Of a DNA stretch of 64,000 nucleotides, positions 11,277 to 22,729 are shown piece after piece. The DNA comes from Ramlibacter tataouinensis TTB310 (lineage in GTDB: Bacteria > Pseudomonadota > Gammaproteobacteria > Burkholderiales > Burkholderiaceae_C): positions 2,616,001-2,680,000 of the forward strand of contig NC_015677.1 of the NCBI RefSeq assembly GCF_000215705.1. Reading direction: 5' to 3'. Positions within the stretch are counted from its first letter, which is position 1. Each line of letters opens with the position of its first letter. The notes under the pieces were generated by a model, which searched no databases, was not told where the DNA came from, and worked only from the letters and a program-made list of their open reading frames with translations. The position numbers were made by a program, and so were the translations under genes.

Positions 11277-12287
11277 TCATGTCGGCGCGAACTCCTCGGT
11301 GTCCACCTCGGCGCGCGCCTGCGCGCCGTAGCGGTGCCCGCTCACCGTGGCCTGGTTGATGTGCGCCTCCAGGCGCGCCAGCAGGCCGGGCTGCAGCCGG
11401 AGGTCGGCCGCGGCCAGGTCCTCCTGCAGATGCGCCACGCGGGTGGTGCCGGGGATGGGGATGATGTTCGGCGCCTTGTGCAGCAGCCAGGCCAGCGCCA
11501 GCTGCGCCGGCGTGCAGCCGGCCTCCCGCGCCAGCGCCCTGTAGCCGGGCAGCAGCTTCAGGTTGGCCGCGTAATGGGCCGGCTCGAAACGCGGCATGGT
11601 GCGCCGGATGTCCTTGGCATCCAGGCCGCCGACGTCGTGCAGCGCGTCGCACAGGAAGCCCCGCGCCACCGGGCTGAAGGCGACGAAGCCCACGCCCAGC
11701 TCGCGGCAGGCCTGCAGCACCGCGATTTCCGGATTGCGCGTCCACAGCGAGTACTCGGTCTGCACGGCCGTGATGGGATGTACCGCATGCGCCTTGCGCA
11801 AGGTCGCCGCGGACACCTCGGACAGCCCGAGGGTGCGCACCTTGCCCTGCTCGACCAGACGGCTCATCGCGCCCACGCTGTCCTCGATGGGTACCTGCTT
11901 GTCCCAGCGGTGCAGGTAGTACAGGTCGATCACGTCGGTCTGCAGCCGGCGCAGGCTGTCCTCGCAGTTGCGGCGGATGGCCTCGGGCCGGCCGTCGATC
12001 ACGCGGCGCAGCACGCCGTCCTCGCCCGTCACGCCCGCCATGCCGCCCTTGCTGGCCAGGGTGAAGCGCCGGCGATGGGGCTTCAGCACCCGGCCCACCA
12101 GGGTCTCGTTGGCGCCGAAGCCGTACAGCGCCGCCGTGTCGAACAAGGTCACGCCCTGGTCCAGCGCGGCCAGCAGCAGGCGCTCGCCCTGCTCGGGCGC
12201 CGGCGGCAGGCCATAGGCATGGCTGAGGTTCATGCATCCCAGGCCGATGGCCGAGACGGTGAAGGGGCCGAGTTGTCGCGCGTGCAT
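11277..12287 (-). CDS. Aldo/keto reductase
   Basis: 336-aa NADPH-dependent oxidoreductase with a TIM-barrel AKR fold. The catalytic tetrad is visible as D50 and Y55 (FDTAALYG), K80 (LASKGG) and the His of YYLHRWD. The C-terminal coenzyme segment IPIPGTTRVAHLQEDL is conserved. It resembles the AKR11-13 groups (YajO/IolS type). It follows ligC by 19 nt and probably shares its transcript. A role in detoxifying or reducing an aldehyde of the protocatechuate pathway is possible, but no known step requires it. Confidence 0.85.
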   Translation of the reverse strand: MHARQLGPFTVSAIGLGCMNLSHAYGLPPAPEQGERLLLAALDQGVTLFDTAALYGFGANETLVGRVLKPHRRRFTLASKGGMAGVTGEDGVLRRVIDGRPEAIRRNCEDSLRRLQTDVIDLYYLHRWDKQVPIEDSVGAMSRLVEQGKVRTLGLSEVSAATLRKAHAVHPITAVQTEYSLWTRNPEIAVLQACRELGVGFVAFSPVARGFLCDALHDVGGLDAKDIRRTMPRFEPAHYAANLKLLPGYRALAREAGCTPAQLALAWLLHKAPNIIPIPGTTRVAHLQEDLAAADLRLQPGLLARLEAHINQATVSGHRYGAQARAEVDTEEFAPT

Positions 12288-12306
12288 CCCGAGATTTTCC
12301 AGGTGA

Positions 12307-14487
<2,181 letters not shown>

Positions 14488-14489
14488 GG

Positions 14490-15413
14490 TCAGCCCCAAT
14501 AGAGTCTGTTCGGATTGTCGACCAGCAGCTTGCGCTGCAGCTGCGCCGTCGGGGCGACATGCGGGATGAAATCCACCAGCAGCCCGTCGTCGGGCATGTG
14601 GCCCTTCAGGTTGGGATGCGGCCAGTCGGTGCCCCACAGCACGCGGTCGGGGAAGGTTTCGACGATGCGCCGGGCGAACGGCACCACGTCGCGATAGGCG
14701 TTGCGCTCGCCATGGAGGGCCGGCGGGCCGGAGACGCTCAGGCGCTCGGGGCAGCTGACCTTGGACCAGACGTTGGGGTAGTCGCGCATGAACTTCACGA
14801 ACAGCTCGAACTCGGGACCATCCACCGGCTGGCGCACGTCGGGCCGGCCCATGTGGTCCACCACCACCGTGGTGGGCAGCGCGGTGAAGAAGTCCCACAG
14901 CTCGGGCAGGTCCTGCGCCTCGAAATAGATCACCACGTGCCAGCCCAGGGGCGCGATGCGGGCGGCGATCTCCATCAGCTCGTCCTTGGGCGTGAAATCC
15001 ACCAGGCGCTTGACGAAGTTGAAGCGCACGCCGCGCACGCCGGCCTCGTGCATGGACTTCAGCTCGGCGTCGGACACGCTGCGCCTGACGGTGACCACGC
15101 CCCGCGCGCGGCCTTCGGAGCGGCGCAGCGCATCCAGCAGCGCGCTGTTGTCGGCGCCGTGGCAGGTGGCCTGCACGATGACGTTGCGCTCGAAGCCCAG
15201 GTGGTCGCGCAGCTGGAACAGCTGCTGCCAGCTGGCGTCGCAGGGCGTGTACTTGCGCTCGGGCGCATAGGGGAAGCGGTCGCCGGGGCCGAACACGTGG
15301 CAGTGCGCATCCACGCTGCCCGGCGGCAGCTGCAAGCGCGGCTTGCTGGGGCCCTCGTACCAGTCGAGCCAGCCCGGCGTCTTGGCGAAGCCGCCGGTGG
15401 TGGGTTTGGACAT
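14490..15413 (-). CDS. ligI: 2-pyrone-4,6-dicarboxylate hydrolase
   Basis: 307-aa amidohydrolase that opens the lactone 2-pyrone-4,6-dicarboxylate to 4-oxalomesaconate (PmdD/LigI). Motifs include DAHCHVFGPGDRFPY on strand 1, VVVDHMGRPD, and the strand-8 GTDWPHPN aspartate. LigI is a metal-independent member of the superfamily. The ATG at 15413 is chosen because GAGG lies 8 nt before it; the GTG at 15419 would sit only 2 nt after the same site. It follows ligK by 13 nt. Confidence 0.93.
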   Translation of the reverse strand: MSKPTTGGFAKTPGWLDWYEGPSKPRLQLPPGSVDAHCHVFGPGDRFPYAPERKYTPCDASWQQLFQLRDHLGFERNVIVQATCHGADNSALLDALRRSEGRARGVVTVRRSVSDAELKSMHEAGVRGVRFNFVKRLVDFTPKDELMEIAARIAPLGWHVVIYFEAQDLPELWDFFTALPTTVVVDHMGRPDVRQPVDGPEFELFVKFMRDYPNVWSKVSCPERLSVSGPPALHGERNAYRDVVPFARRIVETFPDRVLWGTDWPHPNLKGHMPDDGLLVDFIPHVAPTAQLQRKLLVDNPNRLYWG

Positions 15414-15426
15414 GTGCACGGCCTCT

Positions 15427-16110
15427 TCAGTCGATATACCGCAGGCGGGCCTTGGCCAGCGGCTCGCGCATCTTGTACATGTCCAGGCCCAGCGCGCCCG
15501 AGGCCAGCTTGGCCCGCTTCTCGCCCTCGTTGGCCTCGCGGGCGGCGGCGGCCTCCAGCGTCCTAGCGGCCAGCTGGCGCGGCACCACGACCACGCCGTC
15601 GTCGTCGGCCACCACCGCGTCGCCGGGGTTCACGATCATCCCGGCGCAGACCACCGGGATGTTCACCGAGCCGATGGTCGCCTTGATCGTGCCCTTGGAA
15701 CTCACCGCCCTGCTCCACACCGGGAACTGCATCCCGGTGAGGGTCTTCACGTCGCGCACGCCGGCGTCGATCACCAGCGCGCGGGCGCCGCGGGCCTTGA
15801 ACGAGGTGGCCAGCAGGTCGCCGAAATAGCCGTCGGTGCAGGGCGCGGTGATGGCGGCCACCACGATGTCGCCCGGCTGGATCTGCTCGGCCACCACATG
15901 CATCATCCAGTTGTCGCCCGGGTGCAGCAGCACGGTGACGGCCGTGCCGGACACCTGCGCGCCGGCATAGATGGGCCGCATGTAGGTGGCCATCAGCCCG
16001 ACCCGGCCCATGGCCTCGTGCACCGTGGCCGAGCCGTACTGCGCCAGCCCGTCCGCGGTCTCGCGGCCGGTGCGCTGGATGTTGCGGTAGACGACGCCGA
16101 GTTCGTACAT
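15427..16110 (-). CDS. ligK: 4-carboxy-4-hydroxy-2-oxoadipate aldolase
   Basis: 227-aa RraA-fold aldolase (LigK/PmdF). It splits 4-carboxy-4-hydroxy-2-oxoadipate into pyruvate and oxaloacetate and usually decarboxylates oxaloacetate too. The active-site region is [27 protein letters not shown], giving the family's G-D-L-L and R-D positions for the divalent metal and pyruvate enolate. [16 protein letters not shown] is the second conserved block. The ATG at 16110 lies 2 nt after the ligJ stop. Confidence 0.93.
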   Translation of the reverse strand: MYELGVVYRNIQRTGRETADGLAQYGSATVHEAMGRVGLMATYMRPIYAGAQVSGTAVTVLLHPGDNWMMHVVAEQIQPGDIVVAAITAPCTDGYFGDLLATSFKARGARALVIDAGVRDVKTLTGMQFPVWSRAVSSKGTIKATIGSVNIPVVCAGMIVNPGDAVVADDDGVVVVPRQLAARTLEAAAAREANEGEKRAKLASGALGLDMYKMREPLAKARLRYID

Positions 16111-16112
16111 GG

Positions 16113-17141
16113 TCAGAGTCCTTTGGCCTTCAGGCGCGCGTCCAGCTGCGGGAACACCCGCCGCGCGTTGCCTTCGTAGATCTGGTGGCGGTCCTGCGCG
16201 CTCAGGATCTGGCTGGCCTCGATGTAGCGCCGGGTGTCGTCGTAGTGGTGGCCGGTGGTGGGGTCGATGCCGCGCACCGCGCCGATCATCTCGGAGGCGA
16301 ACAGCACGTTCCTGACCGGGATCACGGTGTTGAGCAGGTCGATCCCCGGCTGGTGGTAGACGCAGGTGTCGAAGAAGATGTTGTCCAGCACGTGCTCGGT
16401 CAGCAGCGGCTTCTTCAGCTCCTGCGCCAGCCCGCGGAAACGGCCCCAGTGGTAGGGCACGGCGCCGCCGCCGTGCGGGATCAGGAACTTCAGCGTCGGG
16501 AAGTCCTTGAACAAATCGCCCTGCACGCACTGCATGAAGGCGGTGGTGTCGGCGTTCAGGTAGTGCGCGCCGGTGGTGTGGAAGCAGGCGTTGCAGCTGG
16601 TGCTCACGTGAATCATGGCCGGCAGGTCCCATTCCACCATCTTCTCGTAGACCGGGTACCACCACTTGTCGGTCAGCGGCGGCTCCTTCCAGTGGCCGCC
16701 GGAGGGGTCGGGGTTGAGGTTGATGCCCACTGCACCGTAGTCCCTGACGCACTTCTCCAGCTCGGGGATGCAGCTGCGCGGATCGACGCCCGGCGACTGC
16801 GGCAGCATGGCCACCGGGACGAAGTGGTCGGGGAACAGCCGGCTGACGCGGAAGCACAGCTCGTTGCAGATCGCGGCCCAGGTGGACGAGACCTGGAAGT
16901 CGCCGATGTGGTGGGCCATGAAGCTGGCGCGCGGCGAGAACAGCGTCAGGTCGCTGCCGCGCTCCTTCATCAGCCGCAGCTGGTTGGCTTCGATGGATTC
17001 GCGCAGCTCGTCGTCGCTGATCCTCAGCTCGGCGGCCTTGGGCATGGCCGCCGGGTCCTGGATGCCGGCGATCTGGCGGTTGCGCCAGTTCTCCAGCGCC
17101 TTGGGGGCGGTGGTGTAGTGGCCGTGGCAGTCGATGATCAT
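16113..17141 (-). CDS. ligJ: 4-oxalomesaconate hydratase
   Basis: 342-aa amidohydrolase-fold hydratase (LigJ/PmdE) that adds water to 4-oxalomesaconate to give 4-carboxy-4-hydroxy-2-oxoadipate. It starts [12 protein letters not shown] (HxH metal site). Further conserved blocks are [37 protein letters not shown] and [16 protein letters not shown]. Length matches the family. It is the second gene of the operon, 24 nt after the ModA-like gene. Confidence 0.93.
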   Translation of the reverse strand: MIIDCHGHYTTAPKALENWRNRQIAGIQDPAAMPKAAELRISDDELRESIEANQLRLMKERGSDLTLFSPRASFMAHHIGDFQVSSTWAAICNELCFRVSRLFPDHFVPVAMLPQSPGVDPRSCIPELEKCVRDYGAVGINLNPDPSGGHWKEPPLTDKWWYPVYEKMVEWDLPAMIHVSTSCNACFHTTGAHYLNADTTAFMQCVQGDLFKDFPTLKFLIPHGGGAVPYHWGRFRGLAQELKKPLLTEHVLDNIFFDTCVYHQPGIDLLNTVIPVRNVLFASEMIGAVRGIDPTTGHHYDDTRRYIEASQILSAQDRHQIYEGNARRVFPQLDARLKAKGL

Positions 17142-17165
17142 GGTGGCGGGTTCCTCGTTGTGTCT

Positions 17166-17846
17166 TCAGGCCGGTTCCATGCCGTGGCGGCGCTTGACCT
17201 GGTCGGCTTGCGGTGACGCCATGAAGTCCAGCATCCGCCGCACCGCCTCGGCCCGGGCCGAGCCGGCGCACACCGCGCCCGAAAAGATGGTGACGATCCG
17301 AAGCGGGCCGGGCATGGGGCCGAGCACCTCGATGCCGTCCAGGTGCATCAGTTCGCTGAGCTGCTGGAAGCCCAGCGCCACCTCGCCGCGCGCCACCAGC
17401 GTGCCCACCGGCACGCCGGGCGGCGCCTGCACCGTGCGCTGCCGCACCTCGGCCGCGATGCCCCAGCGATCGAACAGCTGCATCAGGGCCATGCCGCTGG
17501 GCCCGGTGGAATAGCCGACGCTGGCGGCGGCCTGCACGGCGCGGCGCAGGGCCGCCTCGGAGCCGATGTCGGGGCGCGGCGCACCGGCGCGCACGGCGAT
17601 GGCCACGCCCGAGCGGACCAGGTCGACCCGGCTGCCGGCCACCGCATGGCCGCCAGCCACCAGCTTGTCGATGGCATCGGCGGCCAGCACCACCGCGTCG
17701 AACGGCTCGCCCCCCTGCACGCGGCGGGCCGCGTCCACGCCGCCCACGGACTCGATGGAAACAGTGCAGCCCGTCAGGCGCTGGTGCTCGGCAGCCAGCT
17801 CGGCCAGGAGCTGGCGCGTGGCCATGGATGAAATCGCCTTGATCAC
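17166..17846 (-). CDS. ModA-like substrate-binding-domain protein without signal peptide
   Basis: 226 aa with the fold signature of molybdate/extracellular solute-binding proteins: the [25 protein letters not shown] opening equals the first strand and helix of mature ModA, and [19 protein letters not shown] and [20 protein letters not shown] are typical. It begins directly at the mature domain with a GTG at 17846, so it is predicted to be cytoplasmic. It heads the lig operon, where Comamonas-type clusters carry the tautomerase PmdU and transporter PmdK. The function is unknown. It may be an effector sensor or a scavenger of pathway acids, but this is speculation. A later ATG at 17825 would cut the first strand. 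Confidence 0.7.
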   Translation of the reverse strand: MIKAISSMATRQLLAELAAEHQRLTGCTVSIESVGGVDAARRVQGGEPFDAVVLAADAIDKLVAGGHAVAGSRVDLVRSGVAIAVRAGAPRPDIGSEAALRRAVQAAASVGYSTGPSGMALMQLFDRWGIAAEVRQRTVQAPPGVPVGTLVARGEVALGFQQLSELMHLDGIEVLGPMPGPLRIVTIFSGAVCAGSARAEAVRRMLDFMASPQADQVKRRHGMEPA

Positions 17847-17916
17847 GCCGGCATTCTGCGGGCCGGCCGGTGCCAGCGGAAGGCCGGGGCTGCGCTACCA
17901 GCTAGAACAAACGCGC

Positions 17917-17935
17917 ATAGCCGGGTGAATGCTAT
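17917..17935. promoter_or_regulatory. Inverted repeat in the lig/LysR divergent region
   Basis: ATAGC (17917-17921) and GCTAT (17931-17935) form perfect 5-bp arms with a 9-nt spacer, 20 nt before the LysR ATG and 70 nt before the ModA-like GTG. The size and place suit a LysR-type recognition site controlling both directions. The arms are short. Confidence 0.4.
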
Positions 17936-17955
17936 CCATCTACTTAGAATCCGGC

Positions 17956-18861
17956 ATGGACCTGCGGCAGCTGGAGTATTTCGTCCGGGTGGCCGAGCTG
18001 GGCAGCTTCACGCGCGCCTCGGTGGCGCTGGACGTGGCGCAGCCCGCTCTCAGCCGGCAGGTACGCCTGCTGGAGGTGGAGCTGCGCCAGGCCCTGCTGG
18101 TGCGCAACGGCCGCGGCGCCGTCCCCACCGAAGCCGGCAAGTTGCTGCTGGAACACGGGCGCGGCATCCTGCACCAGGTCGAGCGCGCCCGCGAGGAACT
18201 GGGCCGCGTGCGCGGTTCGCTGGCCGGCCGGGTGGCCATCGGCCTGCCGCCCAGCATCGCCAAGGTGCTCGCCGTCCCGCTGATCCGGGCCTTCCGCGAG
18301 CAGCTGCCGCAAGCCAGCCTGTCGATCAGCGAGGGCCTGTCGGCCGGCATGCAGGAGTCGCTGATGCAGGGCCGGCTCGACATCGCCCTGCTCTACAACG
18401 CTGCCGCTTCCGCGGAGATCGAGCTGTCCGCCCTGCTCGAGGAAGAGCTATTCCTGGTACAGGCGCAGCGCAGTGCGCGGACTCCGGCAGCCAAGCGCCC
18501 GGTCAGCCTGCGCGAGCTGGCGGCCCTGCCCCTGGTCATCCCCAGCCGTCCCAACGCCATCCGCATGCTGGTCGAAGCCGAACTGGCCCGCCAGGGCCTG
18601 CGGGCGGACATCGCCTGGGAGGTCGACGGCGTCGCCGCCATCCTGGAGCTGGTGGCCGACGGCATGGGCAGCGCCGTGCTGTCGCGCAACGCGGTGCAAA
18701 CCTCCGGGCGGCCCCTGGCCTTCACCATGCGGCCCATCGGTTCGCCGCGCCTGCGCAGCCAGCTGTCCATGGCGGTGAGCTCGCAGCGGCCGGCCACACT
18801 GACCCAGCAGGCAACGCTGGACCTGATCCGCTTTACCGCAGCGTCTTTCTTCACGGCATGA
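17956..18861 (+). CDS. LysR-family regulator of the lig/pmd cluster
   Basis: 301-aa LysR-type transcriptional regulator. The N-terminal winged helix (MDLRQLEYFVRVAELGSFTRASVALDVAQPALSRQ) is complete. A linker helix and a two-lobed effector domain follow (GRVAIGLPPSIAKVLAVPLIRAFRE, then LPLVIPSRPNAIRMLVE). The ATG at 17956 is chosen over the earlier ATG at 17929, since the family begins at MDLRQLEYF. It is transcribed away from the protocatechuate operon, which is the usual position of its own activator (PmdR-like). The inducer is expected to be protocatechuate or a pathway acid. That is inference. Confidence 0.87.
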   Translation: MDLRQLEYFVRVAELGSFTRASVALDVAQPALSRQVRLLEVELRQALLVRNGRGAVPTEAGKLLLEHGRGILHQVERAREELGRVRGSLAGRVAIGLPPSIAKVLAVPLIRAFREQLPQASLSISEGLSAGMQESLMQGRLDIALLYNAAASAEIELSALLEEELFLVQAQRSARTPAAKRPVSLRELAALPLVIPSRPNAIRMLVEAELARQGLRADIAWEVDGVAAILELVADGMGSAVLSRNAVQTSGRPLAFTMRPIGSPRLRSQLSMAVSSQRPATLTQQATLDLIRFTAASFFTA

Positions 18862-19037
18862 GGCACCCTGCGCAACGACCGTGTCCGCCTTGTCTGACAA
18901 AGCGGCGGGCAGCGCACCCACATCCGACTCCTCCCTGGTCGGGCGAAGATGTAAGCAAAGGGAACAGGAAAGGGTGGATGTGAACAATACTTTCTTCAAG
19001 AACCAGGCCGTGCGCCTTGCGCCAAGTGGCCGCTGAC

Positions 19038-19811
19038 ATGCAGGTCGTCATCCTCGCAGGCGGCTTCGGCACCCGCATCAGCGAAGAGAGCGCCGTGCGC
19101 CCCAAGCCCATGGTGGAGATCGGCGGCCGGCCGATCCTCTGGCACATCATGAAGATGTACTTGGCCCATGGGCTGAACGACTTCGTGATCTGCTGCGGCT
19201 ACAAGGGCCACCTGATCAAGCAGTTCTTCCGCGACTACGCACTGGACGGGGCGGACGTGCGCTTCGACATGCGCGAGAACACCACCACGCTGCTGCGCAC
19301 TTCCAGCGAACCGTGGCGGGTGACCCTGGTCGACACCGGGCTGGACGCGATGACCGGCGGGCGCATCCGCCAGGCGGCGCGCTACCTGAACGACGGCCCG
19401 TTCTGCTGCACCTATGGCGACGGCGTGAGCGACGTCGACATCACCCGGCTGCTGGAGTTCCACCGCGCGCACGGCAAGCGCGCCACGGTCACGGCGGTCC
19501 AGCCGCCCGGCCGCTTCGGCGCTTTCACCCTGCACGCCGACGATGTCCGGGTGCCCAGCTTCAAGGAAAAGCCCGGCGGCGACGGCGCCTGGATCAATGG
19601 CGGCTTCTTCGTGCTCGACCGCTCGGTGATCGACCTGATCCAGGACAACCAGACCGTCTGGGAGCGCGAGCCGCTGGAGGCGCTGGCCGCGTCGGGCGAC
19701 CTCATGGCCTGGCGGCACGAAGGCTTCTGGCAACCCATGGACACCCTGCGCGACAAGCAGACGCTGGAAGGCCTGTGGGAGTCCGGCAAGGCCCCCTGGA
19801 AACAGTGGTAA
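19038..19811 (+). CDS. rfbF: Glucose-1-phosphate cytidylyltransferase
   Basis: 257 aa, the same length as Salmonella RfbF. It makes CDP-glucose from CTP and glucose-1-phosphate. The nucleotide-binding signature is [22 protein letters not shown], and [19 protein letters not shown] (metal Asp) and [18 protein letters not shown] follow. The ATG at 19038 begins directly at the conserved first strand; an upstream ATG at 19017 adds seven unlikely residues. First gene of a five-gene operon. The usual partner, CDP-glucose 4,6-dehydratase (rfbG), is not recognisable downstream. Confidence 0.92.
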   Translation: MQVVILAGGFGTRISEESAVRPKPMVEIGGRPILWHIMKMYLAHGLNDFVICCGYKGHLIKQFFRDYALDGADVRFDMRENTTTLLRTSSEPWRVTLVDTGLDAMTGGRIRQAARYLNDGPFCCTYGDGVSDVDITRLLEFHRAHGKRATVTAVQPPGRFGAFTLHADDVRVPSFKEKPGGDGAWINGGFFVLDRSVIDLIQDNQTVWEREPLEALAASGDLMAWRHEGFWQPMDTLRDKQTLEGLWESGKAPWKQW

Positions 19812-19824
19812 AGGAAGCCCGTCC

Positions 19825-20364
19825 ATGAAATTCACCCCCACCGAGCTGGCCGGCGCCTTCATCGTCGATCTGGAGCGCCGCCAGGACGAGCGCGGCTGGT
19901 TCGCCCGCACCTACTGCGCCAACGAATTCCAGGCACACGGCCTGCCCACCCACATGGTGCAGACCAATATGTCGCTGACCCGCCGCGCCGGCACCCTGCG
20001 CGGCATGCACTACCAGCTGGCCCCCCATGCCGAGGACAAGCTGGTGCGCTGCGTTCGCGGCGCCATCTGGGACGCCATCGTCGACATCCGTCCGCAGTCG
20101 CCCACCTACTGCCAATGGATCGGCGTGGAGCTGAGCGAGGAGAACGGCCGGGCGCTGCTGGTGCCGCAGGGCTTCGCCCACGGCTTCGTGACGCTGACCG
20201 ACGACGCGGCCGTCACCTACCAGGTGTCGGCCTTCTACACCCCGGGTGCCGAGCGCGGCGCGCGCCACGACGATCCGGCCTTCGGCATCCGCTGGCCGGT
20301 GGCAGTGCAGGATCTGTCGGACAAGGACGCCGCATGGCCCGACTTCGTGAAGGAGGCGCGATGA
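19825..20364 (+). CDS. dTDP-4-dehydrorhamnose 3,5-epimerase family protein (RmlC-like)
   Basis: 179-aa cupin of the RmlC family. Conserved segments are DERGWFARTYCANEF, TLRGMHYQ (catalytic His), the strand IWDAIVDIRPQSPTY, and VPQGFAHGFVTLTDDAAVTYQVSAFYTP with the catalytic Tyr. It would epimerise C3 and/or C5 of a nucleoside-diphospho-4-keto sugar. Beside rfbF rather than rmlABD, its substrate is more likely a CDP-linked sugar. It follows rfbF by 13 nt and overlaps the next gene by an ATGA. Confidence 0.85.
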   Translation: MKFTPTELAGAFIVDLERRQDERGWFARTYCANEFQAHGLPTHMVQTNMSLTRRAGTLRGMHYQLAPHAEDKLVRCVRGAIWDAIVDIRPQSPTYCQWIGVELSEENGRALLVPQGFAHGFVTLTDDAAVTYQVSAFYTPGAERGARHDDPAFGIRWPVAVQDLSDKDAAWPDFVKEAR

Positions 20365-21689
20365 TCATCGTCGACACCGCCCTGGCCCGGCGCGCCGCCG
20401 AGGGCAAACCCATCCGCATCGGCCTGGTCGGGGCCGGCTTCATGGCCCGCGGCGTCGCGCTGCAGGTGGTGCAAAGCGTGCCCGGCATGCGCGTGGCGGC
20501 CATCGCCAACCGCACCCTGGCCAACGCCAGGCGGGCCTACCGCGAAGCCGGCCTGGAGGAGATGCGCACGGTGGAGTCACAGGCCCAGCTCGAGCAGGCC
20601 GTGGCGGCCGGCGTCCCGGCCGTGACCGAGGATGCGCTGCTGCTGTGCCGCGCCGAAGGCATAGACGCCATCGTGGAGGTCACCGGCACCATCGAGCTGG
20701 CGGCCGCCGTCACGCTGGAGGCGATCGCCCACGGCAAGCACGTGGTGCTGATGAACGCCGAGGTCGACGGCACCATCGGCCCCATCCTCAAGACCTACGC
20801 CGACCGCGCCGGCGTGGTGCTGACCAGCGCCGACGGCGACCAGCCCGGCGTGATGATGAACCTGTGGCGCTTCGTGCGCGGCATCGGCGTCAAACCGGTG
20901 CTGTGCGGCAACATCAAGGGCCTGCACGATCCCTACCGCAACCCGACCACGCAGGCCGGCTTCGCCAGGCAGTGGGGGCAGAACCCGCAGATGGTGACCT
21001 CGTTCGCCGACGGCACCAAGATCTCGTTCGAGAACGCCATCGTGGCCAACGGCACCGGCATGCGCGTCGGACAGCGCGGCATGTTCGGCCCCACCGTGCC
21101 GGCCGGCACGCCGATCCAGCAGGTGGCCAGCCTGTACCCCGTGGACGCGCTGCTCGAAGGGCCCGGCATCGTCGACTACGTGGTGGGCGCCATGCCCGGC
21201 CCCGGCGTGTACGTGCTGGGCACGCACGACCATCCGCAGCAGCGGCACTACCTCAACCTCTACAAGCTGGGCGAGGGGCCGCTGTACTGCTTCTACACGC
21301 CCTACCACCTGTGCCACTTCGAGGTGCCCAACACCGTTGCGCGCGCCGTGCTGTTCCAGGACGCCGCGCTGGCGCCGCTGGCCGGGCCGCTGGTCGAGGT
21401 CGTCGCGACCGCCAAGACCGACCTGAAGGCCGGCGACACCCTCGACGGGCTGGGCGGCTACCTGACCTACGGCCTGGCCGAGAACGCGCCCCTGGCCCGC
21501 GAGCAGGACCTGCTGCCCATCGGCCTGGCCGAGGGCTGCACGCTCAGGCGCGACGTCGCCAAGGACGCGGTGCTCACCTTCGCCGACGTCACGCTGCCGG
21601 CCGGCCGGCTGTGCGACCGCCTCTGGGCCGAGCAGATGCGGCGCTTCTGGCCCCGGCATTCCACCACCACCCAAGGACCCACGGCATGA
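20361..21689 (+). CDS. NAD(P)-binding SAF-domain oxidoreductase
   Basis: 442 aa. The N-terminal Rossmann domain has GLVGAGFMARG (~24-34), and a homoserine-dehydrogenase-like middle part has DAIVEVTGTIELAAAV and GKHVVLMNAEVDGTIGP. The C-terminus is a SAF domain (VATAKTDLKAGDTLDGLGGY, then LPIGLAEGC and VTLPAGR), the fold found in antifreeze proteins and sialic-acid synthase. Proteins of this arrangement recur in polysaccharide clusters, but their reaction is not established as far as I know. It starts at ATG 20361 with GGAGG 5 nt upstream and an ATGA overlap at both ends, so it is coupled to its neighbours. Confidence 0.8.
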   Translation: MIIVDTALARRAAEGKPIRIGLVGAGFMARGVALQVVQSVPGMRVAAIANRTLANARRAYREAGLEEMRTVESQAQLEQAVAAGVPAVTEDALLLCRAEGIDAIVEVTGTIELAAAVTLEAIAHGKHVVLMNAEVDGTIGPILKTYADRAGVVLTSADGDQPGVMMNLWRFVRGIGVKPVLCGNIKGLHDPYRNPTTQAGFARQWGQNPQMVTSFADGTKISFENAIVANGTGMRVGQRGMFGPTVPAGTPIQQVASLYPVDALLEGPGIVDYVVGAMPGPGVYVLGTHDHPQQRHYLNLYKLGEGPLYCFYTPYHLCHFEVPNTVARAVLFQDAALAPLAGPLVEVVATAKTDLKAGDTLDGLGGYLTYGLAENAPLAREQDLLPIGLAEGCTLRRDVAKDAVLTFADVTLPAGRLCDRLWAEQMRRFWPRHSTTTQGPTA

Positions 21690-22723
21690 AACTGCTCGTC
21701 ACCGGCGTCGAAGGCTACATCGGCTGCCTGCTCGCCCCCTATCTGCAGCAACGCGGGCACGATCTCGTCGGCCTGGACACCGGCTACTACCGCGACGGCT
21801 GGCTGTTCAGCGACCGGGCGCTGGTCCCGGGCTTCCCGCGCACCGTCAACCGGGACATCCGGCAGATCGAGGCCAAGGACCTGGAGGGCGTGGACGCGGT
21901 GGTCCACATGGCCGAGCTGTCCAACGACCCGCTGGGCGAGAACGACCCCGACCTCACCTTCCAGATCAACCACCAGGCCTCGGTGCGGCTGGCGCAGCTG
22001 GCCAAGGAAGCCGGCGTCAGGCGCTTCGTCTACACCTCGTCGTGCAGCGTGTACGGCGTGGCCGACGGGGCCGAGCCGATGACCGAGCAGTCGCCCACCA
22101 ACCCGCAGACCGCCTATGCCAAGTGCAAGACGCTGGTCGAGCGCGACGTCGCGCCCATGGCCTCGGCCGGCTTCTCGCCCACTTTCCTGCGCAACGCGAC
22201 GGCCTACGGCGCGTCGCCGCGCATGCGCTTCGACATCGTGCTCAACAACCTGTGCGGCATCGCCGCCACCACCGGGCGCATCGTCATGACCAGCGACGGC
22301 ACGCCCTGGCGCCCGCTGGTGCACGTGCTGGACATCTGCCAGGCCATTGCCTGCGCGCTCGAAGCGCCGCGCGACGCCGTCCACGGCGAGATCTTCAACG
22401 TGGGGCATGACGCCGACAACTACCAGGTGCGCGAGATCGCGCAGATCGTGGCCGGCGTCTACCCCGGCTGCGAGCTCAGCTTCGGCCAGGCCGGCGCCGA
22501 CAACCGCAGCTACAAGGTGAGCTTCGCCAAGATCCGCGATCGGCTGCCGGGCTTCGCCTGCCAGTGGGACGCACGCAAGGGCGCCCGCCAGCTGCACGGC
22601 ATCTTCGAGCGCATCGGGCTGGACGCGGCCGTGTTCGACGCCCGGCCCTTCACCCGGCTCAAGCAGCTGAAGTACCTCAGCGGCACCGGACAGCTGGACG
22701 AGCGGCTGTTCTGGACCTGCTGA
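21686..22723 (+). CDS. NAD-dependent epimerase/dehydratase
   Basis: 345-aa extended SDR acting on nucleotide sugars. It has TGVEGYIG (6-13, GxxGxxG), the VVHMAELSNDPLGEND segment, the TSSCSVYG Ser strand and YAKCK (Y-x3-K). It lacks clear signatures of a 4,6-dehydratase, so epimerase, reductase or dehydratase activity cannot be decided by eye. It could supply the 4-keto step missing between rfbF and the RmlC-like gene. Coupled to the SAF-domain gene by an ATGA overlap. Confidence 0.83.
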   Translation: MKLLVTGVEGYIGCLLAPYLQQRGHDLVGLDTGYYRDGWLFSDRALVPGFPRTVNRDIRQIEAKDLEGVDAVVHMAELSNDPLGENDPDLTFQINHQASVRLAQLAKEAGVRRFVYTSSCSVYGVADGAEPMTEQSPTNPQTAYAKCKTLVERDVAPMASAGFSPTFLRNATAYGASPRMRFDIVLNNLCGIAATTGRIVMTSDGTPWRPLVHVLDICQAIACALEAPRDAVHGEIFNVGHDADNYQVREIAQIVAGVYPGCELSFGQAGADNRSYKVSFAKIRDRLPGFACQWDARKGARQLHGIFERIGLDAAVFDARPFTRLKQLKYLSGTGQLDERLFWTC

Positions 22724-22729
22724 CGAATC

